This document shows, piece after piece, positions 9,712 to 18,459 of a stretch of DNA of 64,000 nucleotides. The stretch comes from UBA6163 sp031411655 (GTDB lineage Bacteria > Planctomycetota > Planctomycetia > Pirellulales > Pirellulaceae). Every line of letters starts with the position of its first letter. Positions within the stretch are counted from its first letter, which is position 1. Both the position numbers and the translations under genes were made by a program. Where the stretch lies: positions 77,762-141,761 of the forward strand of contig JANOBM010000046.1 in assembly GCA_031411655.1 (NCBI GenBank), given 5' to 3'. The notes beneath the pieces are model-generated. The model worked only from the letters and a program-made list of their open reading frames with translations. It searched no databases and was not told the DNA's origin.

Positions 9712-11265
9712 TCAGTCAGACTTAGGGTCCAGAGACCTGCGGTTGTTGGCGTTGGCAGGCATCGTCAACTCGAGCTCTGGATCCTCATCAGCTTCATCGC
9801 GTTCAACGCGTTTATTAGCTTCATCACGTTCGTTCTCAGGATCGGCTTTGGAGACATGTTCGCCAATGGGTTCGACCAATTCACGCCTCCGTTGGCTGAG
9901 CAACTCGACTGCAGCGTGGTACCGCGTCGCAACGCCTGGCTGTGGCAGCAAGCCCCCGCCGACAATCAACCCGATAAGTGTCAGGTACGCGACCCGCTCA
10001 GTATTAGAACTCTTTAGCGAAATCGAAGTTCTATGTTGCCTTCCGGTAAAGATATGAAAGTAGGCATGCATGATTGCAATCCCACACAGAGCGGAGGCCA
10101 ACACAACCACACTGCCAGTAATGGTCCCGCGTTGCGATGCACCTTCAATCAACAACTCCAAAGAAACGAATCCGATCGTGCCTGGAAAGCCTACGCTGGC
10201 TAAACCCATTAACAAAAAGAACCCTGCAAAACTGGGCACATGGTCGAACAATCCGTGATAGTCAGTGAGATTCAATCGTCCTGTACGCGCCTCGAGGGAC
10301 CGAATGATCAGGCCAAATCCTGTCATTGCCAATCCGATCGAAAGCCAAACGCATAGTGCACCAGTTAGCCCCAGCGGGGTACTCATTTCCAGTCCCACCA
10401 GAACCAGTGAAGATTGACTGAGCATGAGGTAACAAAAGAAGCGACGTGTATCCTTCTGGATCAACGCCATTCCCACAGCATAAATCGCGGTAGCGAGTGA
10501 AATGACAGCGATCGAACGCAATGCCCAGTCTGGTGCAATAGGAAGGACAAGTCGTATCGTCGCGTAGGCACCAGCCATTGGCGTGAGGAAGAGAAGCGAG
10601 GTACCGAGAGTCGCATGTTCGAAAAGATCCGTCATCCAGCAATGCGTCGGAGCGGCACCGCTACGGATAAGAACGGCACCAATAAGCGGTATGATCGCGA
10701 TCATCGAATGCACCTCGACATCACCTTCAAAGTCGATAATCGATTGACCCACTAGCATGAGAAAGACGAATGCCAACATGTGTGTCACGAATACGCCGGT
10801 CGGTTTTTCTCGCCGTCGCAACTCAAAATAGGGCAATAGGGTCGCAACCGTTAGCAGGACGATGACGCACCAAGGCGATCGACTGGCAAACGTCGCCAGT
10901 GCAATCGAGAGCGAAACGAGCGTCCAAGTGAAGGAAAAACGTTGGGCTTTGGTTCTCTGCGTTGTGAGCAATGTTACTAAGTAAATCAGCGCAGTAAGGG
11001 GCAACAATGGCGCGGAGAGTTCGTCGATTACAAGGAAATCAAACGTCGTTAAACGGTCAATGAGATCCCAAGAATCTTGAGCGACCGGCACGTTCAGCGA
11101 ATAGAAGTCGAGCCATGCTGCAACGGTCGCGGCGAGGGTAAAGGCTGCTGCGAGTACCGCTACTTTCTTTGCAGAGTCGGTACGAGTAAACAACCGCGTT
11201 GCGATGGCACCGCAAAGTGGGAGAAAGACCGCAAGTTCCAAGAAGGGAAAATGGAGAGTATTCAT
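9712..11265 (-). CDS. NuoM-like proton-translocating subunit of a DAB-type complex
   Basis: A membrane protein of about 517 residues with around 14 hydrophobic segments, related to the antiporter-like subunits NuoM/MrpD of complex I. The late motif VGFPGTIGFVSLELL (about residue 362) is typical. By eye, the lysines of canonical NuoM helices 7 and 8 are not conserved: the first site reads IRSGAAPTHCW and the second LTPMAGAYATIR. The C-terminal 60 residues are hydrophilic and acidic (repeated DEA/ERDEA). I prefer ATG at 11265 to the ATG two codons earlier, because it overlaps the upstream stop as ATGA, indicating translational coupling. Third gene of the operon after DabA and the NuoL-like subunit. 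Confidence 0.8.
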   Translation of the reverse strand: MNTLHFPFLELAVFLPLCGAIATRLFTRTDSAKKVAVLAAAFTLAATVAAWLDFYSLNVPVAQDSWDLIDRLTTFDFLVIDELSAPLLPLTALIYLVTLLTTQRTKAQRFSFTWTLVSLSIALATFASRSPWCVIVLLTVATLLPYFELRRREKPTGVFVTHMLAFVFLMLVGQSIIDFEGDVEVHSMIAIIPLIGAVLIRSGAAPTHCWMTDLFEHATLGTSLLFLTPMAGAYATIRLVLPIAPDWALRSIAVISLATAIYAVGMALIQKDTRRFFCYLMLSQSSLVLVGLEMSTPLGLTGALCVWLSIGLAMTGFGLIIRSLEARTGRLNLTDYHGLFDHVPSFAGFFLLMGLASVGFPGTIGFVSLELLIEGASQRGTITGSVVVLASALCGIAIMHAYFHIFTGRQHRTSISLKSSNTERVAYLTLIGLIVGGGLLPQPGVATRYHAAVELLSQRRRELVEPIGEHVSKADPENERDEANKRVERDEADEDPELELTMPANANNRRSLDPKSD

Positions 11266-12656
11266 GCCCAATCCTCCTTCGCATCGATCACTGGAACCGC
11301 ATCCGAATCACGCGATGCCTTTCGAGACAACAGATCGGTCCACTTACGTTCGTACCTATCGAACAAACGAAACAGTGATGCGACCGGGTGTGTAATCAGG
11401 CGTTCAATCGCTGCATCAAACCCACCCCGTTCGATCGCTAGGCGATAGGCGAATTTACTAAGCGCCTCGGGAATCCCCTTGACTACTACCGGTGCCTGGG
11501 TCGACAGACGGCCGCCAATAGCGTTCTCGAGAACGGTGTAGTCTCGCAAGAGCGTAGGAGCCCTCAGTAGCTGAAGTGTTCGCAGGCAGGCGTGGCCAAT
11601 GATGTGGATGAGCGCAAGATAATAAAACCCAAGCCCAATCTCAGTGACAATGATTCCGACCTGCGTGACCGACGCAAATGCGAGTGAACTCTTGATGTCG
11701 GTTTGCACACGTGACGCGAACGCGGCGAAAATGGCAGTGGTCAGTCCCAAAACGACGACCATTACCGTCAGCGGAAGCGACAATTGTAAAATCGGGCTGA
11801 CGCGAAGAAGCAAGAATGCACCTAGGTGAATCGAAAGTGCTCCATAGAAAACCGCGCTCGATGGAGTTGGGCCCTCCATCGCTCGAGGCAACCAGCTAGA
11901 GAACGGTATCAAGCCTGACTTACCAGCCGCGGCGAATAACAACAGAGAGCCGATTCCAAGCGCCTGGGAACTACTCAGCGACGCATGACCGTCGGGCCAC
12001 GGGCCACTTCCCATCAGTCCGACAAAATCGCCCTCTCCAGTCGCATGGTGCAGGGCCACTGCGGCAAGAAGAAATCCTGCATCAGCGATCCGGTAGATAC
12101 TCCAAACTCGCTGCCCGTTGACAACAGGCGCCTGTCGGTCGTGAAAGTACGCGATCAACAAAGTGGAAGACAATCCAACGAGCTCCCAACCGAGAAAAAG
12201 AGTTTCGATGGTCCCGGCCAGCGATGCACAGACCATTCCTAGCAAGAACATGGAATAGAACAGGAAGAACCTTCCATACCCTGGCTCGCGGTGAAGATAC
12301 CGATTGGCAAAGGTGCCAACCGTCCCCACAAGAACGAATGACAGGATGCAAAAAGGGACTGACAAACGATCGAACACAAATTTCAGATGGAAATGGAACT
12401 CATCGTTCGGTACTAAAACGATATTCCCCATCTCAACTTCAACGTGACGGGAGCCCGTGTACAGCATCAACGCGAGAACACTGACCGATGACAGTAGACC
12501 GATTGTTACAACCGTCTGGGTTGCCCAGGAGATGATTCGCTCAGTCGTCGGCACATTCAACACGGAACGCATCGCGAAAAAAAGTACCAAGACCGCGGGC
12601 GATGCGATCGCACAGGCCCCAAAAAAGCTCATTAACACTGCAATGCTTAGATTCAT
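11262..12656 (-). CDS. dabB: NuoL-like proton channel subunit (DabB-like)
   Basis: A 464-residue membrane subunit of the proton-conducting NuoL/ND5 family. It carries the core motif GKSGLIPFSSWLPRAMEGPT (about residue 230), with the proton-path Lys and WLP, followed by HLGAFLLLR. In DAB systems such a subunit powers a DUF2309 protein so that CO2 is converted to bicarbonate vectorially. ATG at 12656 is chosen over an in-frame ATG 28 codons upstream because it forms an ATGA overlap with the DabA stop, and the next gene starts with another ATGA overlap. The C-terminal portion (after about residue 400) is hydrophilic and ends with a Lys/Arg-rich tail. The DabB assignment rests mainly on neighbourhood. 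Confidence 0.82.
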   Translation of the reverse strand: MNLSIAVLMSFFGACAIASPAVLVLFFAMRSVLNVPTTERIISWATQTVVTIGLLSSVSVLALMLYTGSRHVEVEMGNIVLVPNDEFHFHLKFVFDRLSVPFCILSFVLVGTVGTFANRYLHREPGYGRFFLFYSMFLLGMVCASLAGTIETLFLGWELVGLSSTLLIAYFHDRQAPVVNGQRVWSIYRIADAGFLLAAVALHHATGEGDFVGLMGSGPWPDGHASLSSSQALGIGSLLLFAAAGKSGLIPFSSWLPRAMEGPTPSSAVFYGALSIHLGAFLLLRVSPILQLSLPLTVMVVVLGLTTAIFAAFASRVQTDIKSSLAFASVTQVGIIVTEIGLGFYYLALIHIIGHACLRTLQLLRAPTLLRDYTVLENAIGGRLSTQAPVVVKGIPEALSKFAYRLAIERGGFDAAIERLITHPVASLFRLFDRYERKWTDLLSRKASRDSDAVPVIDAKEDWA

Positions 12657-15600
12657 CGCATCACCTTTTGCGATACCGGTTCGTTCCCATTCGGATGGAT
12701 GACGGCGAACCCCAGATGCTGCCGCTGTCCGCGGTGCCAATCAATGGATGATGAAACCGAAGGGAGCGAAGATGATTCGCAAACATGGGGCACAAATCGG
12801 CCGTGATTGAAAACTGAAATGTTCTTGGTGGACGGATGCATGATGGCAAGCTGAATCCAGTCATTTCGGACCAGCAAATCGATGGTTGCGTTGCCCTTCA
12901 TGATGGAATACATCGTTTCCTCAGTTGCCTCAATCACTGTCAAAATCCTCATCGGCTCATGGATCTCTACCATCTGGGCGGATAGGCCTGTCCGCAAATC
13001 GCTGGTTGCGCCTTCCATCACGCCAAGGAGTGCCGCGATGTTATGGGGCAGTTTTGAGCCACATCCATACCCGACTGGATCGACGCATGAAAAATAGTAC
13101 TCAAGGCTAATTCCCGAACAGACGGGGATCGCAGCACCTAAGATTCGTGCAAGCACAGCATGGTCAGGCGTATCCGTCGTCGGATCATACGCAACCACGA
13201 AAGCTCGACGGTCAAGATAGAGTCCGCGAGTAGTCTTTCGCCTGCCTACTAGAAGCATGGCACAGGTCGCATGGTTGTACTCAGGTCTTGCCTGAGACAA
13301 ATCTTCACTTCGAGTCTCAACATGACGCAACGCGTCTTCGATCGATCGCACGTTTGCAGCAGACTCAAAACGGCGACAGCGTTCCATCGCATTACGACCC
13401 CTTGCTTCTTCGATTGCATCACGTGCATGTTCAAAATCAGAGCGGTGCGAAACGGGAATGTTATCGAGGTCAAAATACAGAATGTCATCGTCGCAAGTAT
13501 TGTGGAGCGCGCCGACAAATACCGTCTCCGAGCCGATTACGACCCCTTGCTCTTTCAACTTCAGCCGGACCCGGTGATCGTTCGCCATCTGTGCAAAGCC
13601 GCGGGCATTGGGGCCACCCTTTGCCCCGCTGCATGCTCCGCAGTTGTAGGCTGATTCATGAGGATTATTAAGACTGGACGAACCATGGCCGACAAATATC
13701 ACTAATCGTGCCAGTCGCCCCACGGCGCCCATGTCTTCCAAGATACGTTTCACGATGGCAGCCATCTCGTCGACCGTGTAACCGATATGGCCAGGTTCTG
13801 CACTCGGATCTGGTTCAGTGCGTTCAAGCGTTAACCGTGTGCTAGCAGGTGGCTGCATCACGCTGCCGGCAATTTTCTTCAATTGCGCTGTGAAACGCGG
13901 GAACAGAATTCTCCCCACCATTGGCGCGGCGGCCAACGACCCGGCGAGCGACGTCACGACTCCTCCAAGAATGGAGCGAGTCCCTAAGTGAAATCGGTGA
14001 GTAGCGAAACCGAAACGCTGACGCCCCTTGGCTCGATTGCGATGACTGCTTTCAAATGAGTAACTAACATTTTCGGTTACGTAATGGGTGGGGCGAACGA
14101 CCGCGGGGCATAACGGACGAAAATGAGCTTCTGCCACTCCCCGATAATACATGACGACTGCAAAGAACCCGGCAACGCCAAACGTTTCGCATTCGGGTGC
14201 AACCTCTTCCAAATGTCTTCGAAAAGATTCTTCGCGATCGTCGATACAGCAGACAACTTGGAACTTAGTAATTACAGGATCGCTTGACTGATGGAGGGCG
14301 ATTTTACGATCAACCTCTTTGGCGTGTAGCATGAGTGCGTCGAGCGCCTGATTGCGATAATGGCATTCGTAGGCCAAGTGATAAATGTGACGACGTTGCA
14401 ATGAGGAAAAATCGTCTAACTCGCGTAGCAGAAGCTGCCAATCGGTCACCGACATTCCAATCAGGTTCTCGGTCAACCACCCGCGAACTTGAGCGAGTTG
14501 AAATACGAGAAACACATGTTGTTGGACGCTAATCGACTTTTCGTCACCGACGAATGATCGTAGTTTCGACCGGATTTCCTTTAGTTGAATCGGTGCTGGT
14601 TGAGGCAAACAATCGTATAAGTATTCATTGACGATATTCTTTAAGGCGATTCGCTCCAGAAGTAATCTGGCCGCGAGAAAGCCCACCAGAGAGCCTGATT
14701 GCGCGGGACGCACAGTCCACTCCGCAGCGGTTTCTAATTGCCACACCATTCCTGCCCAGCCCCGAAGTGGTCGGAGCGTTTCCGCGATGAAGGAGTCTCG
14801 CTCATCATCAGCAACCCCTAGATCAATGAGTGAAGCCTCGATGGACTCCAACGCACTGAACTCGTCACGAACAATTTGTTGGATCGCTTTATCGAGACCC
14901 TTACGCCAAAGTTCAACAGTGGTTGACGGCTGTGAATACAGATCAATAAAACATTGAAAAAAACCAAGGTCACGACTGGGCAAAGCCCATGTCGCAAGAC
15001 CTTGGTCGATAAATGCGCCTGTAAAGGAAATCAGCAATGGGTTTACAAGCAAATCAATGTCCTGCCCGGTAGCTGCCAAAACGTAATCGCGATGCCTGAT
15101 CGGCAGACTCGAGCGCCGCCCGGTATCTTGTGCTTTAAGACAATTGACGACGCTTTGTTCACAAACCTGCCAAAGGATCTCCAGAGTAACGGCTTCCCAA
15201 GTGGAATCGTCCCAGTCAGTCCAGCGGCCGCGGTGATGATTGATTGAAACAGCGCGAAAAATGGTTACCAACGGAGACGGGGGCTTCGATTGGCCATCGT
15301 TGTTTTCATGTTCTCGAGCTAGACGCTTGATGCTTTCAATCATCCGTACTCGTGTCCCCGGCTCGCTTTCTGAGCGAAATCTTCGCAGCGCCTTCGTTTC
15401 TGCGATGAACCAATCCAGTTCTGCATCGGTACCTAATTGCATCGGATGCTCAAGCATGGCCATCCGAAGGTGAAAGCGAGTCCCAAAAAAGCCGAGCAAT
15501 TCATCTCCCGAATCGCCAAGCTGATCAATCAATACCATTGCTACATCGGCGGAATTGATTCGGCCACTCGCCAACTCTTGACGATAACGCTCTTCGCTCA

Positions 15601-15871
15601 TGTAAGGCTGTCCGCCAAACGCATGCATCCCCTCGATAACCGCCTTATCGAATGGCATGTCTTCAAAAGCGTGAAGAGTATTATGGTGGACGAAGACCGT
15701 AATCGGGCCCTGGGTAGGCAATAGATGAGTAGCGTGCTCAATCGATTTGCGTAATGATTCAAGTGATGAATCTCTGGCCGTCACTGCAACGCTACCGGGC
15801 TGTCCAGGACCGGATGCAGTGCTGGATTCAGCATTGGCCACGTGCTGAGAGGATTCGGAGACCATGCCCAT
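12653..15871 (-). CDS. dabA: DabA-type (DUF2309) inorganic carbon uptake protein
   Basis: A large soluble protein of 1072 residues from ATG 15871 (an open frame continues upstream, but that part is not protein-like and crosses the divergent promoter). DUF2309/DabA proteins resemble beta-carbonic anhydrases and bind zinc; with a NuoL-like partner they accumulate bicarbonate. The expected zinc and active-site motifs are visible: CCIDDREE at about residues 541-548 (Cys and Asp) and VGHGSSSLNNPHESAYNCG around 727-745 (His and Cys). HHNTLHAF near residue 62 is also typical. First gene of a three-gene operon with ATGA overlaps. ATG at 15865 is an alternative start. Confidence 0.9.
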   Translation of the reverse strand: MGMVSESSQHVANAESSTASGPGQPGSVAVTARDSSLESLRKSIEHATHLLPTQGPITVFVHHNTLHAFEDMPFDKAVIEGMHAFGGQPYMSEERYRQELASGRINSADVAMVLIDQLGDSGDELLGFFGTRFHLRMAMLEHPMQLGTDAELDWFIAETKALRRFRSESEPGTRVRMIESIKRLAREHENNDGQSKPPSPLVTIFRAVSINHHRGRWTDWDDSTWEAVTLEILWQVCEQSVVNCLKAQDTGRRSSLPIRHRDYVLAATGQDIDLLVNPLLISFTGAFIDQGLATWALPSRDLGFFQCFIDLYSQPSTTVELWRKGLDKAIQQIVRDEFSALESIEASLIDLGVADDERDSFIAETLRPLRGWAGMVWQLETAAEWTVRPAQSGSLVGFLAARLLLERIALKNIVNEYLYDCLPQPAPIQLKEIRSKLRSFVGDEKSISVQQHVFLVFQLAQVRGWLTENLIGMSVTDWQLLLRELDDFSSLQRRHIYHLAYECHYRNQALDALMLHAKEVDRKIALHQSSDPVITKFQVVCCIDDREESFRRHLEEVAPECETFGVAGFFAVVMYYRGVAEAHFRPLCPAVVRPTHYVTENVSYSFESSHRNRAKGRQRFGFATHRFHLGTRSILGGVVTSLAGSLAAAPMVGRILFPRFTAQLKKIAGSVMQPPASTRLTLERTEPDPSAEPGHIGYTVDEMAAIVKRILEDMGAVGRLARLVIFVGHGSSSLNNPHESAYNCGACSGAKGGPNARGFAQMANDHRVRLKLKEQGVVIGSETVFVGALHNTCDDDILYFDLDNIPVSHRSDFEHARDAIEEARGRNAMERCRRFESAANVRSIEDALRHVETRSEDLSQARPEYNHATCAMLLVGRRKTTRGLYLDRRAFVVAYDPTTDTPDHAVLARILGAAIPVCSGISLEYYFSCVDPVGYGCGSKLPHNIAALLGVMEGATSDLRTGLSAQMVEIHEPMRILTVIEATEETMYSIMKGNATIDLLVRNDWIQLAIMHPSTKNISVFNHGRFVPHVCESSSLPSVSSSIDWHRGQRQHLGFAVIHPNGNEPVSQKVMR

Positions 15872-16073
15872 GAAACGGGTTCCAGGTGAAGGCTTGCGAA
15901 AATCGACAATTGAGTAATCCCAGAGTAGGTTGGGTATCGGCAAACCGAAAGAGCAGCGACAAGTTACAAATTCGTAAGGTTTCCACTGGACGAAGCGTGA
16001 CTGCCGATGAATCGAATAGAATGTTGTCTGGGCACAGCTGAACGAGGCAATGACGGCGAAGCTTGATACCGAA
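15872..16073. promoter_or_regulatory. Divergent promoter region between dabA and the response regulator
   Basis: About 200 bp separate the dabA start from the response regulator start on the opposite strand. The region must contain promoters for both transcripts, so this OmpR-type regulator could control the carbon-uptake operon. I could not fix the exact -35/-10 boxes or a repeated operator by eye. Placement is by gene geometry only. Confidence 0.4.
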
Positions 16074-16745
16074 ATGGATGTTTTGTTAATTGAAGACGAC
16101 CATGTACTTGGCAAGATGGTTAGCCGGGGCCTTCAGGACTCGGGCCACCATTGCAAGTGGATTCGCTGCGGAACCGGTGCCGTTGACGCCATCAAAAACG
16201 GGAATTTTGATGTGGTGGTGTTGGATCGCATGTTGCCTGACGTTTCAGGCATGGAAGTGCTTCGTCACCTCCATGCAGAGGGTGAACACACTCCAATCTT
16301 AATGCTGACTGCCCTCGGTTCGATCGAAAACCGAGTGGAGGGATTGGAGGCTGGGGCGGATGACTATTTGGTCAAACCTTTCGATTTCGCAGAACTCGTA
16401 GCCCGTTTGCTTGCCATCACTCGCCGTTCGAGGCGGGTAAACTCGTCCGTGTTTGAAGTCGGTCCATTACGAATGGATTTAAACAGTCGACTGGTGACAC
16501 GTGATGGTAAGTTGATCGACCTCACACCTACCGAATTCGGGATGCTTGAACTTCTCATGAGAGAAGCAGGCCAAATCGTCACTCGCAAGATGATTTGTGA
16601 ACACTTATGGGATGCTCATTGGGAGGGTGTGACGAATGTTGTCGAAGTCCACATCACGCGACTTCGTGGTAAAATCGATCGTGACTTTGATTTTCCATTG
16701 TTGCAAACCGTTCGCGGCAGGGGCTATCTCGTCGAAGTTCGATAG
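16074..16745 (+). CDS. OmpR-family response regulator
   Basis: A two-component transcription factor of about 223 residues. The receiver domain has the acidic pair LLIEDDH at the N-terminus, the phosphoacceptor Asp in VVVLDRMLPDVSG (about residue 51), a Thr in MLTALGS and Lys in DDYLVKPFDF. The C-terminal winged-helix domain contains DLTPTEFGMLELLM, VVEVHITRLRGKID and TVRGRGYLVEV. ATG at 16074 begins at the usual receiver start; ATG at 16050 would add eight residues. The kinase gene follows after 157 bp. Architecture resembles CusR/CopR/QseB-type regulators, but the signal is unknown. Divergence from dabA makes the carbon-uptake operon a candidate target. Confidence 0.9.
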   Translation: MDVLLIEDDHVLGKMVSRGLQDSGHHCKWIRCGTGAVDAIKNGNFDVVVLDRMLPDVSGMEVLRHLHAEGEHTPILMLTALGSIENRVEGLEAGADDYLVKPFDFAELVARLLAITRRSRRVNSSVFEVGPLRMDLNSRLVTRDGKLIDLTPTEFGMLELLMREAGQIVTRKMICEHLWDAHWEGVTNVVEVHITRLRGKIDRDFDFPLLQTVRGRGYLVEVR

Positions 16746-16902
16746 TGCTCAGCCTCGGCGCAGTTGGCTTGAACGGAATCATCGCAATCGCGAGTTGGTA
16801 CCGTCGCCATTTCAAAGTCGGACGTCCGAAGCCCGCCACGCACGGCCGCAGGTCGACGCCTCAAACGATAACGCTGTTTTGCGACTTAGTGAGACTTGAT
16901 TC

Positions 16903-18318
16903 TTGAGACCATCTAAAATCTGGAAGACGCTTCGCTTTCGATTGGCGATGTGGAATGCAGGGGCCGTTGCGCTCACGGCGGCACTGACGATCATCACTGT
17001 CCATCAAGCCACTCGTTGGGAATTGATCCGAAGTCTCGATGAATTACTTGTCGAGGATGCAGAAGAAATCCGACTAGCCCTGAAAGATTTGCCAGTTGAA
17101 AGCATTGAGTTTCAAGGCGAGTTGAATCGGAAAGCCATGGGCCATCGCCGTCATGAATGGTTCGTAAAGCTCCTCTCGGATGATGGAAACCTAATCTGGG
17201 CGAGTGTCAACGCACCAAGCAAGCTGCTCGCTAAGTTAGACACCACAGGCAATCACTTCACGACCACAGGCACTTTTAGGCAATATACGCGCAACGTTAG
17301 TGACGACAGTACGGTCCGCTGGTTACGCATAGGTGCATCGATGGACCCTTTGACTCAAGAGCTTCATCGAATCGATCGTATCGCCATCTTTACTTGGCTA
17401 CTGTCTCTTATCATTGCCCCTATTCTAGGATGGCTCTTGTCAGGTCGAGCGCTAAATCCACTAAGGACGATGGTGCATACCGCCGCCATGTTGCGTCCCA
17501 GTCTATTATCGGAGAGGTTACCGATACGCGATGCCGGCGACGAGCTCGACCAGCTTGCCAAGACTATCAACACGCTGCTTGATCGCATTGCAACGGATGT
17601 CGGTGAAAAACATGATTTTCTTGCCAACGCCGCACACGAATTACGCACGCCGTTAGCTGCGATCCGAGCAACCGCTGACGTTGCCCTGGTTTCCGATCGG
17701 AGCGTGGTAGACTACCGAGATTTGGTTGCTCAGATCATGGAACAGACCGATGCGCTTGGGGGTATCGTCAATCAATTACTACTACTTGCTGAATCTAGCT
17801 TGCCAACGCGAATCGACAGCCGAAAGCCATTTGCGTTAAATGAGATAGTCTCCAAGTCCGCGGATATCTTCCGTGCTGTCGCCGAATGCAGCGATGTATC
17901 GCTTAAAATCGATCGCAACGATGCGGTTACGATGATTGGCAATCGAGATCAGTGGATTCAAGTACTCAATAACTTGCTTGATAACGCGATCAAGTATTCC
18001 CCAACGGGTGGACGTGTTGCCGTCGATTTGCGTTGCATCGAAACACAAGGTTCCAAGGCGCGAGTACAGTTATCGATTAGCGATACTGGAATTGGGGTCC
18101 ATGCCGACGATGTGGAACGAATTTTTGATCGCTTTTACCGTGCTGATCGTTCGCGAACTCGGCTAACGGACGTCTCCGGAACGGGGCTCGGACTCAGTAT
18201 CTGTAAGGCTGTTGTTGAAAGTCACGGGGGAACGATTCGTTGCACAAGCCGACTTGGGCAGGGAACGGTCTTCATGATTCAGCTACCGTTGGAGGCTAGC
18301 TTAGAAAAGTTAAAATAA
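16903..18318 (+). CDS. Sensor histidine kinase, partner of the OmpR-type regulator
   Basis: A 471-residue membrane kinase. Helix one is at about 15-35, a periplasmic sensor region of about 120 residues follows, and helix two is at about 158-180, leading into a HAMP linker. The H-box FLANAAHELRTPLAAI has its phospho-His at about 245. The ATP-binding domain has NLLDNAIKYSPTGG, SDTGIGV and GTGLGLSICKAVVESHGG. TTG at 16903 is used because an in-frame TGA lies at 16897-16899; the next ATG (16948) would remove part of the first helix. Transcribed with the regulator. The periplasmic region shows no Cys or His cluster suggestive of metal sensing. Confidence 0.88.
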   Translation: MRPSKIWKTLRFRLAMWNAGAVALTAALTIITVHQATRWELIRSLDELLVEDAEEIRLALKDLPVESIEFQGELNRKAMGHRRHEWFVKLLSDDGNLIWASVNAPSKLLAKLDTTGNHFTTTGTFRQYTRNVSDDSTVRWLRIGASMDPLTQELHRIDRIAIFTWLLSLIIAPILGWLLSGRALNPLRTMVHTAAMLRPSLLSERLPIRDAGDELDQLAKTINTLLDRIATDVGEKHDFLANAAHELRTPLAAIRATADVALVSDRSVVDYRDLVAQIMEQTDALGGIVNQLLLLAESSLPTRIDSRKPFALNEIVSKSADIFRAVAECSDVSLKIDRNDAVTMIGNRDQWIQVLNNLLDNAIKYSPTGGRVAVDLRCIETQGSKARVQLSISDTGIGVHADDVERIFDRFYRADRSRTRLTDVSGTGLGLSICKAVVESHGGTIRCTSRLGQGTVFMIQLPLEASLEKLK

Positions 18319-18459
18319 TTTGCCGTCGAAATCGACCCTCACCGGCTACCCCCTTTCCGCATTTATATCCACTGCATGCTGGCATCCTGGTTACCGCGCG
18401 GATACGCTTGACTTTTAAAGACACGGCTTTGTTCCGCCAATCCTTGTTTCGAGGTCAAC

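Noticed and set aside
13271..13671. Two long forward-strand frames inside dabA
   Set aside because: They are antisense to conserved DabA coding sequence and have no features of their own.
15872..16114. 81-codon N-terminal extension of dabA
   Set aside because: It runs across the divergent promoter and the response regulator start and has no DabA-like content.
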